From Cyathus striatus (lineage: Eukaryota; Basidiomycota; Agaricomycetes; Agaricales; Nidulariaceae): DNA of 64,000 nucleotides. Under the pieces are notes generated by a model. The model did no database searches and was not told the DNA's origin. It was given only the letters and a program-made list of their open reading frames with translations. Below, one piece after another: positions 11,500 to 21,380 of this stretch. The DNA lies in NCBI GenBank assembly GCA_025738555.1, contig JAOVFP010000008.1:248001-312000 (forward strand). The letters run 5' to 3'. Both the position numbers and the translations under genes were made by a program. The first letter of the stretch is position 1, and the number at the start of each line of letters is the position of its first letter.

Positions 11500-12190
11500 T
11501 CTAGCTGAAACGGCACCTTTAATAAAATAACATAATGTACATGTGAATTCTAGCTTTAAATATGGAAAAATGAGAGAGAAAAGCTGAATGAAGTCCATAG
11601 GTGGACTGAAATGCGTTGTAAAGTACATCCACCAGGCGCGGGAAACACATGGGAAATACCGTTAACCAAAACATTCAGTGAAAAAATACAACTTCTAGGC
11701 TAATTTACGAACATTACATTATTGTTATAATGTTTAGAGACATTATGCTATACATAAGAACAAAAATGTGCAATGAAAATGCGGAAAATCGAAGAAAATC
11801 GAAGACTACGGCGCCTCCAATGCTATGGCAAACAAACTATGGTTTTTCTTCAATTTTCTGCATTCTCACTATACATTTTTGTTCTACTGTATAAATAAAT
11901 GTCTCTAAATGTTATGATAACGACGACATAGTCCTAAATCAACGTAGGAGCTATGTTTTTTCACGAAATGTTATGTTCAACGGTATTTCCCACGCTTTCC
12001 CACGCTTCGCTGAAGTGCTTTACAACGCCTTCAGTCCAACCATTAGAATCTCGTCAGCCTTGCTCTCTTGTGCTCTTCTTTATATATATAATATTTAGAC
12101 ATACAGAATTTAGTTATGCCCAGAGACCCAAATGTTATATTAGCATTCACATGTACATTGAGTTGCTTCACCAAATATGTTATTTCAGCT
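11500..12190. repeat. Near-palindromic element, about 0.7 kb
   Basis: Bases about 11500-11790 fold onto 12190-11845. The paired tracts include ACTGAAATGCGTTGTAAAG with its inverse, GGGAAATACCGTTAACCAAA with its inverse, and ACAAAAATGTGCAATGAAAA with its inverse. The centre is near 11815. The outermost tract (AATGTACATGTGAATTCTAG) is repeated once more at 12820-12900 just before the foldback element. No gene is present. Confidence 0.6.
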
Positions 12191-12920
12191 TAAACAGCTA
12201 TGAAGAGAAAAGTGAATAGTACTAATTAGGTTAAAATCTTTATTTAAGATCGAATTCAGGCCATATAGTTGTAATAATTAGTTCATATACACAACATATA
12301 CATTATCAACATATGTATAAGAGCTCAAAGAAGCGATGGAGAGAAAAATAAAGTTTAAAGACTACACTAACTTTATCCATATAAAGAGTCACACCAATTG
12401 CCCGATGTATTTTAAATACCTTGAACTTGAAGCTTGAGCAACTGAACGATTGACAAGGTAATGATGTAAAGCATTTCAATTAATCATGGGAAATACTGTT
12501 TAACAAAACATTTCGTGAAATAACATAACTTCTGTGTTGATTTAGGACTGTTATTGTTGTGATAAAATACAGACACATTTATAATGATATTGCATATGCA
12601 TAGCATAGCGGCATAATGTGTATGTCTCTCAACTTCTCCATATGTAATAATGTAACTCACCTCAATGCTTGTTTATCAGATATTTAGAACAACAATTCAG
12701 GTACTCAGATATACATTTGCGAAACAAATGTATACAGCATACCTCCACTACTCAGATTATCCTTCATTCATTATTTAATTATAATTTCATAGTTCTTTGA
12801 GCTGAAATAACACATTTAATAAAACAACTTAATCTACATGTGAATGCTAGTATGACATTTGGGTCTCTAGATATAACTAAATTCTATATGTATATATATT
12901 ATATATATAAAGAAGCATAA
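12191..12920. other. AT-rich repeat-derived stretch; no gene
   Basis: The stretch holds fragments of the local repeat families: 12220-12300 resembles 9630-9720; 12480-12590 is an inverted relative of 8460-8580; 12600-12760 resembles 10980-11150; and 12780-12910 is an inverted relative of 12060-12190. No coding potential is seen. Confidence 0.45.
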
Positions 12921-13019
12921 GTGTCAGCCAAATTTCTCATTTATCATAGGCCTTATATGATATGGGATATCATATAAGGTCTGAGTTTTATGAGTGAGGC
13001 ATATACTATATGTATATAC

Positions 13020-13850
13020 AGGCTATTCATAAGTACTCGTTACTTTATGCTTCTACTATTATTACAATTGTATTATGTCTACTCATAAGTACTCATTACT
13101 TTATGCTTCCTATTATTATTGTAATGCTATGATGTGTACTCATAAGTACTCATTAATTTATGCTTTCTATTATTATTGTAATATTAGTGTGTGTACTTGT
13201 AAGTACTCATTACATTATGATTCCTATTATTATTGTAATGCTAATATGTGTACTCATAAGTACTCATTACTTTATGTTTTCTATTGTTATTTTAATACTA
13301 GCATGTGTACTCATAAGTACTCATTACTTTATGATTCCTATTATTATTGTAATACTAGTGTGTGTACTCATAAGTACTCATTACTTTATGATTCCTATTA
13401 TTATTGTAATACCAATATGTGTACTCATAAGTATTCATTACTTTATGTTTTCTATTGTTATTTTAATACTAGCATGTGTACTCATAAGTACTCATTACTT
13501 TATGATTCCTATTATTATTGTAATACTAATATGTGTACTCATAAGTACTCATTACTTTATGATTCCTATTATTATTTTAATACTAGTGTGTGTACTCATA
13601 AGTACTCATTACTTTATGATTCCTATTATTATTGTAATACTAGTATGTGTACTCATAAGTACTCATTACTTTATAATTCCTATTGTTATTGTAATACTAG
13701 TATATGTACTCATAAGTACTCATTACTTTATGTTTTCTATTATTACTGTAATGCTTCCTATTATTATTTTAATAGTATTATGTGTACTCATAAGTGCTCA
13801 TTACTTTATGCTTCCTATTATTATTCTAATAGAATTATGTACGCTTTTCA
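13020..13850. repeat. Outer tandem array, 57-bp unit (left arm)
   Basis: About 14 copies of a 57-bp unit have the core CATAAGTACTCATTACTTTA followed by TGATTCCTATTATTATTGTA. The unit length is a multiple of three and lacks stops in two frames. Long periodic open frames therefore run through the array (13075-14250 and 13160-14269) with a 19-residue period such as CTHKYSLLYDSYYYCNT. The mirror array is at 16920-17130 plus 20146-20560. Confidence 0.9.
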
Positions 13851-14250
13851 AGTGTGTCACATCTGTCACAATTTTCCCATGCGTTACGTTCGTCACACAT
13901 ATTCCCGCGCCTCATGTTTTTCCCGCGCATCGCATTTGTCACGTACTTCACGCGCATCACGTTCGTCACACATATTCCCGCGCTTCGCACTTATCACATA
14001 CTGCACACGTGTCACATCTGTCACAAATTTCCTGCGCGTCACGTTCGTCACATATATTCCCATGCATCACATTTGTCACATTCTTCCCGCCCGTCACGTT
14101 TGTCACGCATATTCCCGCGCATCACATTCATCACACGTTTCCCACGTGTCACATTTGTCACAATTTTCACGTGCGTCACGTCTGTCACGATTCTCCCACA
14201 CAACATATATATCACACTTGTCACGCTTTAGCGCGTTTGTCACGCTTTAG
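13075..14250 (+). other. 391-codon periodic open frame across the repeat arrays; probably not a gene
   Basis: The frame reads MSTHKYSLLYASYYYCNAMM and then about twelve variants of a 19-residue unit rich in Tyr, Ser and Cys. It then enters the second array, giving a Ser/His/Cys-rich tail (VTFVTYIP-like units). It stays open because the 57-bp period is divisible by three. A second overlapping frame is open for the same reason, which argues that openness is a by-product. No start context, intron, promoter or domain supports expression. Confidence 0.15.
13851..14217. repeat. Middle degenerate array, about 27-bp unit (left arm)
   Basis: Units of the type TTCCCGCGCATCACATTTGT plus CACA recur with substitutions, often paired into about 53-bp dimers (CGTTCGTCACACATATTCCC then GCGCATCACATTTGTCACAT). 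The mirror array is at about 16491-16905. The block is CpG-rich, unlike much of the neighbouring DNA. Confidence 0.75.
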
Positions 14251-14470
14251 CGCGTTTGTCACGCTTTAGCGCGTTTGTCACGCTTTAGCGCGTTTGTCAC
14301 GCTTTAGCGCGTTTGTCACGCTTTAGCGCGTTTGTCACGCTTTAGCGCGTTTGTCACGCTTTAGCGCGTTTGTCACGCTTTAGCGCGTTTGTCACGCTTT
14401 AGCGCGTTTGTCACGCTTTAGCGCGTTTGTCACGCTTTAGCGCGTTTGTCACGCTTTAGCGCGTTTGTCA
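14218..14470. repeat. Inner 19-bp array, about 13 near-identical copies (left arm)
   Basis: The unit is TTTGTCACGCTTTAGCGCG, repeated about 13 times with virtually no variation. CGCTTTAGCG within the unit can pair with itself. The mirror array at 16107-16490 has about 20 copies, so the arms differ in copy number. The sequence identity implies recent homogenisation or expansion. Confidence 0.93.
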
Positions 14471-16106
14471 TGCTTTTGTGCGCGTCACGCGTCACGTTTG
14501 TCACGTTCTTTATAAGCGTTACGCTTTTATGAATGTCACACATCTCACATCTATTTGTCACGCTTTTCATGCTCATCACAGTGCATTTGTCATGCTTTGT
14601 ATGCGTGTCACGTGTCACATAAGTCACACTCATCACATAAGTCACATCTGTTTCTTATGATTTGCATATGCATCATAGTCATCATGTCTTTGAGGCTTTC
14701 ATCATGCTTTCACACACATCATAAGTGTTACTTATGTCACATCTTTGAGATTTATAACACATTTCAAGCACATTGTGCTTGCATGTGTATCATGATTGTG
14801 ACATGTTGATGGGGTTCCAACAGGTCTATAATGAAAAATGTTCTGTACATTTCATATCCAAGGAATCAGAGCACTCAGTGATGCCACATTTAACCCATAT
14901 CTCATTACTTAGCTGGGTAATTCAGCCTCTTGCATTGACAAGTCAGTCATTGATTCAGACCCTGTATGACAATACTGCACATGACTATAGAAAAATGATA
15001 GTAAGTTTTTCTTAGGCAAGAAAGGAGAAAAGACAAAGTAGTCTTTCTGAAAAGAGAACAAGAAGAAAAGAAGGTGATGATGTAGTTGACACTAAACTAA
15101 AGAATAGAAAAGCAAGTAATGATCACTGAGCAAGAAAGTGATGAGAAGTACAGGAGGGGGTTTCATATGTATGAATGGATACTAATACTAAAAGAACTAT
15201 GTAATATAAATCAGAGATGTGAAACACATGACAGTGTAGAAGTATCATGTAATCATATAGAGTAAGCATACATGTGACTTAATAATGTGTGTTGAAGATA
15301 TAAGAATAACCAATGGTTAATGCAAGAATCGTGATCATTTAATGACTGAGACATGAGTTTAATGTGATGTGGAATCACATATACTGACTATTATTTCAGA
15401 TTTATTATCCATTTGTAATTCTTTCAGTATATGTCCTTTTCTGTTCAGTTGTTAAATATTTCCAAAATATTCATTTCTATCATAATGATCTCATCATCTC
15501 TCATATTCAGACTAACCATTATAGTTTTTACTTTGTCATTTAATTACATCTCTAGTTCTGATTATTAAACATCATATCATCCCATTTCCAAATTTCTCAT
15601 GCTCTGTCAGTGTGGGTAAGCCTTCAACTACATATACACTCTACATTTTTCATTCTAGTTTCTTATTACTACCACACTTCTATAACTTTCTAATTGTTAT
15701 TTTCTGTGTTACAATCTCCAATTCTACAAGTACATATTATTTCATCGGCATATATAATTCACTCTACTATTAAATACTTATTCCACTCTCATGACAACTT
15801 GAATAGTGGTAGAGACAGAAAAATCTGATGGGATTGGAAAGCATTGTATTTGTGAAAAAATTGCAATGCACTTGAAAAATGTGACATGCATGAAAAACAC
15901 ATGATGCATTTAAAAAAAAGACATGTAACGTATGTGAAAAGTGTGACATGCATGCAGATTGTCACGGCGTGACGCGCCTCAAAGACGTGACACGTGTGAC
16001 GAGTGTGAAATGCGTGACAAATAGATGTGAGATGTGTGACATGCATAAGAGCGTAACGCTTATAAAGAACGTGACAAACGTGACGCGTGACGCGCATGAA
16101 AGCATG
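14471..16106. other. Core of the foldback element: inverted flanks and an about 1-kb unique centre
   Basis: Bases 14471-14770 and 15840-16106 are inverted copies built of CACGTTTGTCACG, CATCACATAAGTCAC and similar degenerate units. Between them, about 14800-15790 is AT-rich unique sequence with no recognised domain; the longest frames are under 90 codons. The centre may have replaced or lost a transposase gene. Confidence 0.55.
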
Positions 16107-16490
16107 ACAAACGCGCTAAAGCGTGACAAACGCGCTAAAGCGTGACAAACGCGCTAAAGCGTGACAAACGCGCTAAAGCGTGACAAACGCGCTAAAGCGT
16201 GACAAACGCGCTAAAGCGTGACAAACGCGCTAAAGCGTGACAAACGCGCTAAAGCGTGACAAACGCGCTAAAGCGTGACAAACGCGCTAAAGCGTGACAA
16301 ACGCGCTAAAGCGTGACAAACGCGCTAAAGCGTGACAAACGCGCTAAAGCGTGACAAACGCGCTAAAGCGTGACAAACGCGCTAAAGCGTGACAAACGCG
16401 CTAAAGCGTGACAAACGCGCTAAAGCGTGACAAACGCGCTAAAGCGTGACAAACGCGCTAAAGCGTGACAAACGCGCTAAAGCGTGACAA
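16107..16490. repeat. Inner 19-bp array, about 20 copies (right arm)
   Basis: The unit GACAAACGCGCTAAAGCGT is the reverse complement of the left-arm unit and is repeated about 20 times almost without variation. Confidence 0.93.
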
Positions 16491-16905
16491 GTGCGATATA
16501 TGCGTAGTGTGGGAGAATTGTGACATACGTGACACACGCGAAAATTGTCACAAATATGATGTGTGGGAAATGTATGATGCATTGATGTGCGGGAATATGC
16601 GTAACAGATGTGAAGGGCGGGAAGAATGTGACAAATGTGATGCGCGGGAATATATGTGACGAACGTGACGCGCAGCAAATGTGACAGATGTGAAGCGCGG
16701 GAATATATGTGACAAGCGTGACACGCGGGAAGTATGTGACAAATGCGAAGCGCGGGAATATGTGTGACGAACGTGACGCGCATGAATAACGTGACAAATG
16801 TGATATGCGGGAAAAATATGAGGCGCGGGAATATGTGTGACGAACGTGACGCGCGTGAAGTACGTGACAAATGCGAAGCGTGGGAAATATGTGAAGCGCA
16901 GATCA
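16491..16905. repeat. Middle degenerate array (right arm)
   Basis: Units such as GATGCGCGGGAATATATGTG and GACGAACGTGACGCG repeat with drift and mirror the array at 13851-14217. Minus-strand frames here (RASHLSHTSR-like) are repeat artefacts. Confidence 0.75.
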
Positions 16906-17130
16906 ACTAGTAATCTGTAATAGCAATGAGTACTTATGAGTACCCACAATAATAAAGTAATGAGTGCTTATGAGTACTCATAATACCATTACAATAACAA
17001 TAGAAAATATAAAGTAATAAGCACTTATGAGTACTCTTAATACTATTACAATAACAATAGGAAATATAAAGTAATGAGTACTTATGAGTACTCATAATAC
17101 CAATACAATAATAATAGAAAGCATAAAGTA
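16906..17130. repeat. Outer 57-bp array, right arm, part 1 (split by the pogo insertion)
   Basis: About four inverted copies of the 57-bp unit (AAAGTAATGAGTACTTATGA type) stand before the pogo element; the rest of the array resumes at 20146. Confidence 0.88.
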
Positions 17131-20100
17131 CAGTGTTCTAGCACTCCTTGAGACACCCAATTGAAATGTGAGATTATTGTGGCTATCACTACATTTATGA
17201 TAAAACTATGTACACAGTATCTTTACAAGGTATATTAAGAGTGTAAATGCTAAGTTGTATGGTATATTTATATGTACAAATGAGAACACGACTTGCTTTA
17301 ATGAAGGGTATAGGTTTTCGGGCTGAAACACTCCTTGAGACAGTCGTGTCACAAGTGTTACTGTCGCTCTCACGGTCTTATCAGTCGGCGCCAAACCGGT
17401 CAGTCATCGACATCCACTTCATCCTCAGTGCTTTCACCTTCCTCATCCATCCCATCTCCCGGAATATTGATATGGTCTCGCTTCAACGGACACGGCGGCT
17501 TCTTTGGAAGGTTTTTGCGAAGTTCTCCGGCTGCACACAACCGTGCACACTCCTGTTCCCATTCCTTGACTGTGTCCTTGTGCGCTGCTATGATCTGCTT
17601 CCACTCCTCATCTCTACGGTCCTTCTCCTCCTTTCTTCTCTTCTTATCATCCTTTCTCCTCATCTTTTCCCTCTCCTCTCGCTTTTTGTTCTCTTCATGC
17701 GCTCTCTTGGCCTGGATGAGCTCAGGGTCTGTCAAGTGCCTTCCAAGTCCTCCAGGGAAAAGCACAGTACGATCTGACTTCTTCCAGTTCTCTTTTTCAT
17801 ATAAGGTGTGGTTTAGTCGACTCAATGCCAAATTTTGAACTACGAGCTGTGCATTACCAGCTTCATTGATCGATTGACAGGCTTTATCTCTGTCTTGCGC
17901 AAACTGCAAGTTTTTCAGCAACAAGCTACACCTATTTTCAAGAGCTGTGCAAGGTATCTTTTCTATGTCAACACAGTCATGAAGAAGTGACCAATTCGGT
18001 TCAACCAGTAGAGTGGAGCCTAAGGTCTGAGATGGGGGCATAGCATATCTCGCAATTTCGAGGTGAGAGGCTCGTGCAGTTGAGAGGAGGAGTGAGCCTG
18101 ATGATGTTGCTGATAAGGTTCCAGCAAGCAAGCGCATATGCTTTGAAGGGGAATCGGTTTGATCATCATCTCGAACCCGTTTCCCTGAACGATTTTGAAG
18201 AGAAGGATCAATCTGAGACGGCGAGGGTGTCTGATGTGAACGAGGCAAAGTAGAAGGCTCTACTGTTGGAAGCCGTGGTGGTGGTGTGCATGGCCGCAAT
18301 TCCTGTTGTGTAAAGGTATGTGTCCAAAATGCGTCCATTACTGCTTTAACAGGGCTTGGTTGCAGTAACTCAAAGCCACCTCGTGTCGATGTCGCCTCAG
18401 CCGGTTTCATCTGTTCCGGCTTGATCACATTGGGATTGAAAGGATAGATCCCAGTAGCTGAGAAAGCAGCCTTCACTGTTTCAGGTGTGAAGGCTCGCAG
18501 GAACGCATTACCAAAGACTTCACAAAAGTGCTCTTTGTCAAGACCCTTACCATGGCACTCTTCAAACTTCTCCACTTCCACCTTCCAGGCCTCTTTCATT
18601 TTTGCGAAACAAACAACATCAAGACCTTGGAGTGCATGAGTACAGTGAGGTGGGTATCCATATACCTCAATATTGTTGGCTAAACAAAACTCAAGTAGAT
18701 CTGCTGTGAAATGGGATTTATGACCATCCATAAAGAGTGCATGAGTTTCACCAGCAGCTTTCTCCCTGGTCTTCGGTTCAAAGTCTTTTGTTATCCACTG
18801 CATAGCTATCTCACCATCAGTCCATCCGTTCTCCGAAATTGAAAGGCTACCTTGAAATTAAGTTAAGTGAATCAGTCAGTATGAAACAATACTCACGATG
18901 CATTTGAGGTATTATTCCCTCCCCATTTCTGTAAGAAGTGATGACCTTTAAAGATGACGGTTGGTGCGAGAACAGTTCCATCAGCACAAATTGTCACGAT
19001 TGCGGTGACATTTTCTCAATTCGCATTTCCAGATTTATGCTGCCGCTTACATCCCCGTCGCCCAACAACGCGCTGCATTCCTGTGCTTGCAGGTGGGAAA
19101 CCACTTTCATCCATCCCATAAATATTGTGTGGTTTTACTCCTTTTTCAATAACATCCTTTGCAATCAGCTGAAACCATTTCTCAACAGCATCCTTTCGCA
19201 ATGACTGTGCACGTTCGGTTGCCAAAGGGCTAGACCAGTGAGTCTGAAGCTCATCTCGGTATCTGTCAAGAAATCTTGCTACCCAGCCACGACCAACTGG
19301 CTCTGCTGAATGATCTCTGTCCCTACCAGCGATTATTTGGTTTGCGTGCTCCTCTATGTTTTGGAGATTGAGGGGGCATGCACGATCTGCTGATGCGACA
19401 ATGAACTCCACAAGTACACGCTCCTCAGCATAGGTAAGACGTCTCTTTGACGCATTAAATGCTAATAATGTCCTCCCACCATTCACTAGCCGACTCAGTG
19501 TAGAGCGATCAACATCGTGCTTTGCTGCAATAGGGCGTAGACCATGCTTCCTTGTTCCCACTGGCAACTCCTGCTCGTGTCGATACTCATCAATCGCGTC
19601 CTGATATCGTGCATTTAGCTGCCTTCTCTGTGCCTGCAGCTTCACCTGCTTCGATAATGCGTGTCCACCCATGTGCTTCTGTGCAAAAGAAGATGATTTG
19701 GCCCGAGGGGATGGTGTAACCGCGGGGAAGGTGATGTGGGATCAACAGTGTGAAGGCGTGTGAGCGCAATGCTGTCACGCTTAGGTCCCCATCTTTTTCT
19801 TTCATTTTTTTCTATCTCAATTCCTCACCGATAAGGATGGAATTTGGTATATAAACACCTAATTAGTGTAGGAATGTAGTCAGAATTTTTTTTTGGTAGA
19901 AATATAACGCAGTAAAGCACGATTGACCGCGAGAATCACCTAAATTTGGATATAACACTTAATTTCGAGAGAATACCTATGTATCTTTACAGTTACGGCT
20001 CAGAAATTATTCATAATTTTTCCTATAGGAGATGACAGTTAACACTACATATATACCAAATATCTAAGTGAGTAACCGAGTGAAGAAGCCAGGAGTGCCA

Positions 20101-20145
20101 ACTGTCTCAAGGAGCGGTAGTGTCTCAAGGAGTGCTAGAACACTG
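17131..20145 (-). mobile_element. pogo-type Tc1/mariner element, 3015 bp, TA target duplication
   Basis: The terminal inverted repeats are CAGTGTTCTAGCACTCCTTG plus AGACA (17131-17155) and its perfect inverse (20121-20145), 25 bp long. TA flanks both ends, as in Tc1/mariner elements. Subterminal copies of ACTCCTTGAGACA lie at 17329-17342, and an inverted copy lies near 20105-20116. It carries one transposase gene on the minus strand. It landed inside the right 57-bp array of the foldback element, so it is younger than that array. Confidence 0.93.
17400..19672 (-). pseudogene. pogo/Fot1-like transposase, one premature stop
   Basis: Exon 1 is 19672-18897 and exon 2 is 18846-17400, joined by a 50-bp intron (GTGAGT...GGTAG). 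The joined frame is about 740 codons. A psq-type HTH lies near residues 20-65, a CENPB-type HTH near 75-160, and a DDE_1 domain follows. The catalytic aspartates are visible in MDESGF, FMDGHKSH and LQGLDV. The charged C-terminus (KKREEREKMRRKDDKKRRKE) is probably coiled coil and ends acidic (STEDEVDVDD). The only visible lesion is an in-frame TGA at about codon 219 (GNAN-stop-ENVTAIVT), best explained as CGA to TGA. The copy looks recently inactivated. In active form it would bind the TIRs and cut and paste the element. Confidence 0.88.
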
Positions 20146-20560
20146 TAATGAGTATTTATGAGTACCCACAATACCATTACAATAACAATAGGAAATACAA
20201 AGTAATGAGTGCTTATGAGTACTCCTAATACCATTACAATAATAATAGGAAATATGAAGTAATGAGTGCTTATGAGTACTCCTAATACCATTACAATAAT
20301 AATAGCAAGCATAAAGTAATGAGTACTTATGAGTACCCATAATACCATTACAATAATAATAGAAAGCATAAAGTAATGAGTATTTATGAGTACCCACAAT
20401 ACCATTACAATAACAATAGGAAATACAAAGTAATGAGTACTTATGATTACCCACAGTACCATTACAATAATAATAGGAAACATAAAGTAATGAGTACTTA
20501 TGAGTACTCATAATACTATCACAATAATAATAAGCATAAAGTAATGAGTACTTATGAATA
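20146..20560. repeat. Outer 57-bp array, right arm, part 2
   Basis: About seven inverted copies of the 57-bp unit follow the pogo element and lead into the inverted terminal sequence of the foldback element. Confidence 0.88.
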
Positions 20561-20663
20561 GCCTGTATATACATATAGTATATGCCTCACTCATAAAACT
20601 CAGACCTTATATGATATCCCATATCATATAACACTGCTGTTAAATGATAAATTTGGCTGACAC

Positions 20664-21380
20664 CCCTCATGAAAGTGCATTAAATGGACACTTATTGATC
20701 TTATGTGCGCCACCTCGCACCATTCCACAATATTTTCCCACGCTCTTTGGCAGAGCGGTATTGTATCCTCAGTAGCTTCACAGAATCCCAATTTTACAGC
20801 TGGTGTCAGTGACAAAGATAGTTCAGTAAAAACAGGAGAATAAAACTGTTAAAACCGAGTATTTATTTTGTGACTTATACCATAAGATAATGTCATCTAA
20901 CATACATGATTCAAATGTAAAGAAAGTTTTCTGGAGAATACAAGTTAATAGTTTTGTTCTCTGTATTTAATTATGTATTTTTTGTTATGGGACCTGGTCA
21001 AACAAGTAAGATGCTGGTGACTAGATGCAGGAATACTGATTTTATGCCTCTTTATGCAGAATCATTGCATTATACCATGATATACTACAGATCTACACAT
21101 ATTACAAATGACCTGGTTACAATTCATTGATTCTACTGTATTATTATGCATAATGCTTGTTATTTAAAAGAGAATTGCAGTCTATGGCGAAGTTAGCTCA
21201 CCCATTAGGTGAACACTGTAGTACTTTCCCACGCTCTTTGGCAGGGCGAAACTTATAACTACATCTGTTTCTTTAAATCACATTTTTTCACCTAGCTGTA
21301 GTGACAAATAATACTCAGTTCACATATGAGTACAAAATGTTTAAGCCCGAATTTTTAATTTCGCACTTTTAAGGTGAGAT
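20664..21380. repeat. Two direct copies of a roughly 190-bp segment
   Basis: Bases about 20690-20880 and 21190-21370 share TTTCCCACGCTCTTTGGCAG, then AGCTG...GTGTnAGTGACAAA, then GTTnAAnCCGAnTATTTnTTT. No gene is seen. The TTTCCCACGCT motif also occurs in repeats at 8.5 and 12.0 kb. Confidence 0.5.

Larger units (their letters stand above)
12921..20663. mobile_element. Foldback-type element, 7.7 kb, arms made of nested tandem arrays
   Basis: The ends are GTGTCAGCCAAATTT (from 12921) and its inverse (to 20663). The first about 110 bp are inverted copies of each other, including a shared TTATATGATATnnnATATCATATAA-type hairpin. Moving inward, each arm holds a 57-bp array, an about 27-bp degenerate array and a 19-bp array, in mirror order. 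A further about 300 bp of inverted homology (14470-14770 with 16100-15840) leads to an about 1-kb unique core. Long inverted repeats built of short tandem units are the hallmark of Foldback transposons. No transposase of its own was found. Excluding the 3015-bp pogo insertion and its duplicated TA, it is about 4.7 kb. A target duplication was not identified. Confidence 0.8.

Noticed and set aside
13160..14269. 369-codon second frame in the 57-bp array
   Set aside because: It is open only because the repeat period is divisible by three; it overlaps the 391-codon frame and has no domain.
14218..16490. CRISPR-like regular repeats
   Set aside because: The 19-bp units are directly adjacent without spacers and lie in a eukaryotic foldback element.
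17247..17838. Two plus-strand open frames of 167-176 codons
   Set aside because: They are antisense shadows of the low-complexity charged tail of the pogo transposase.
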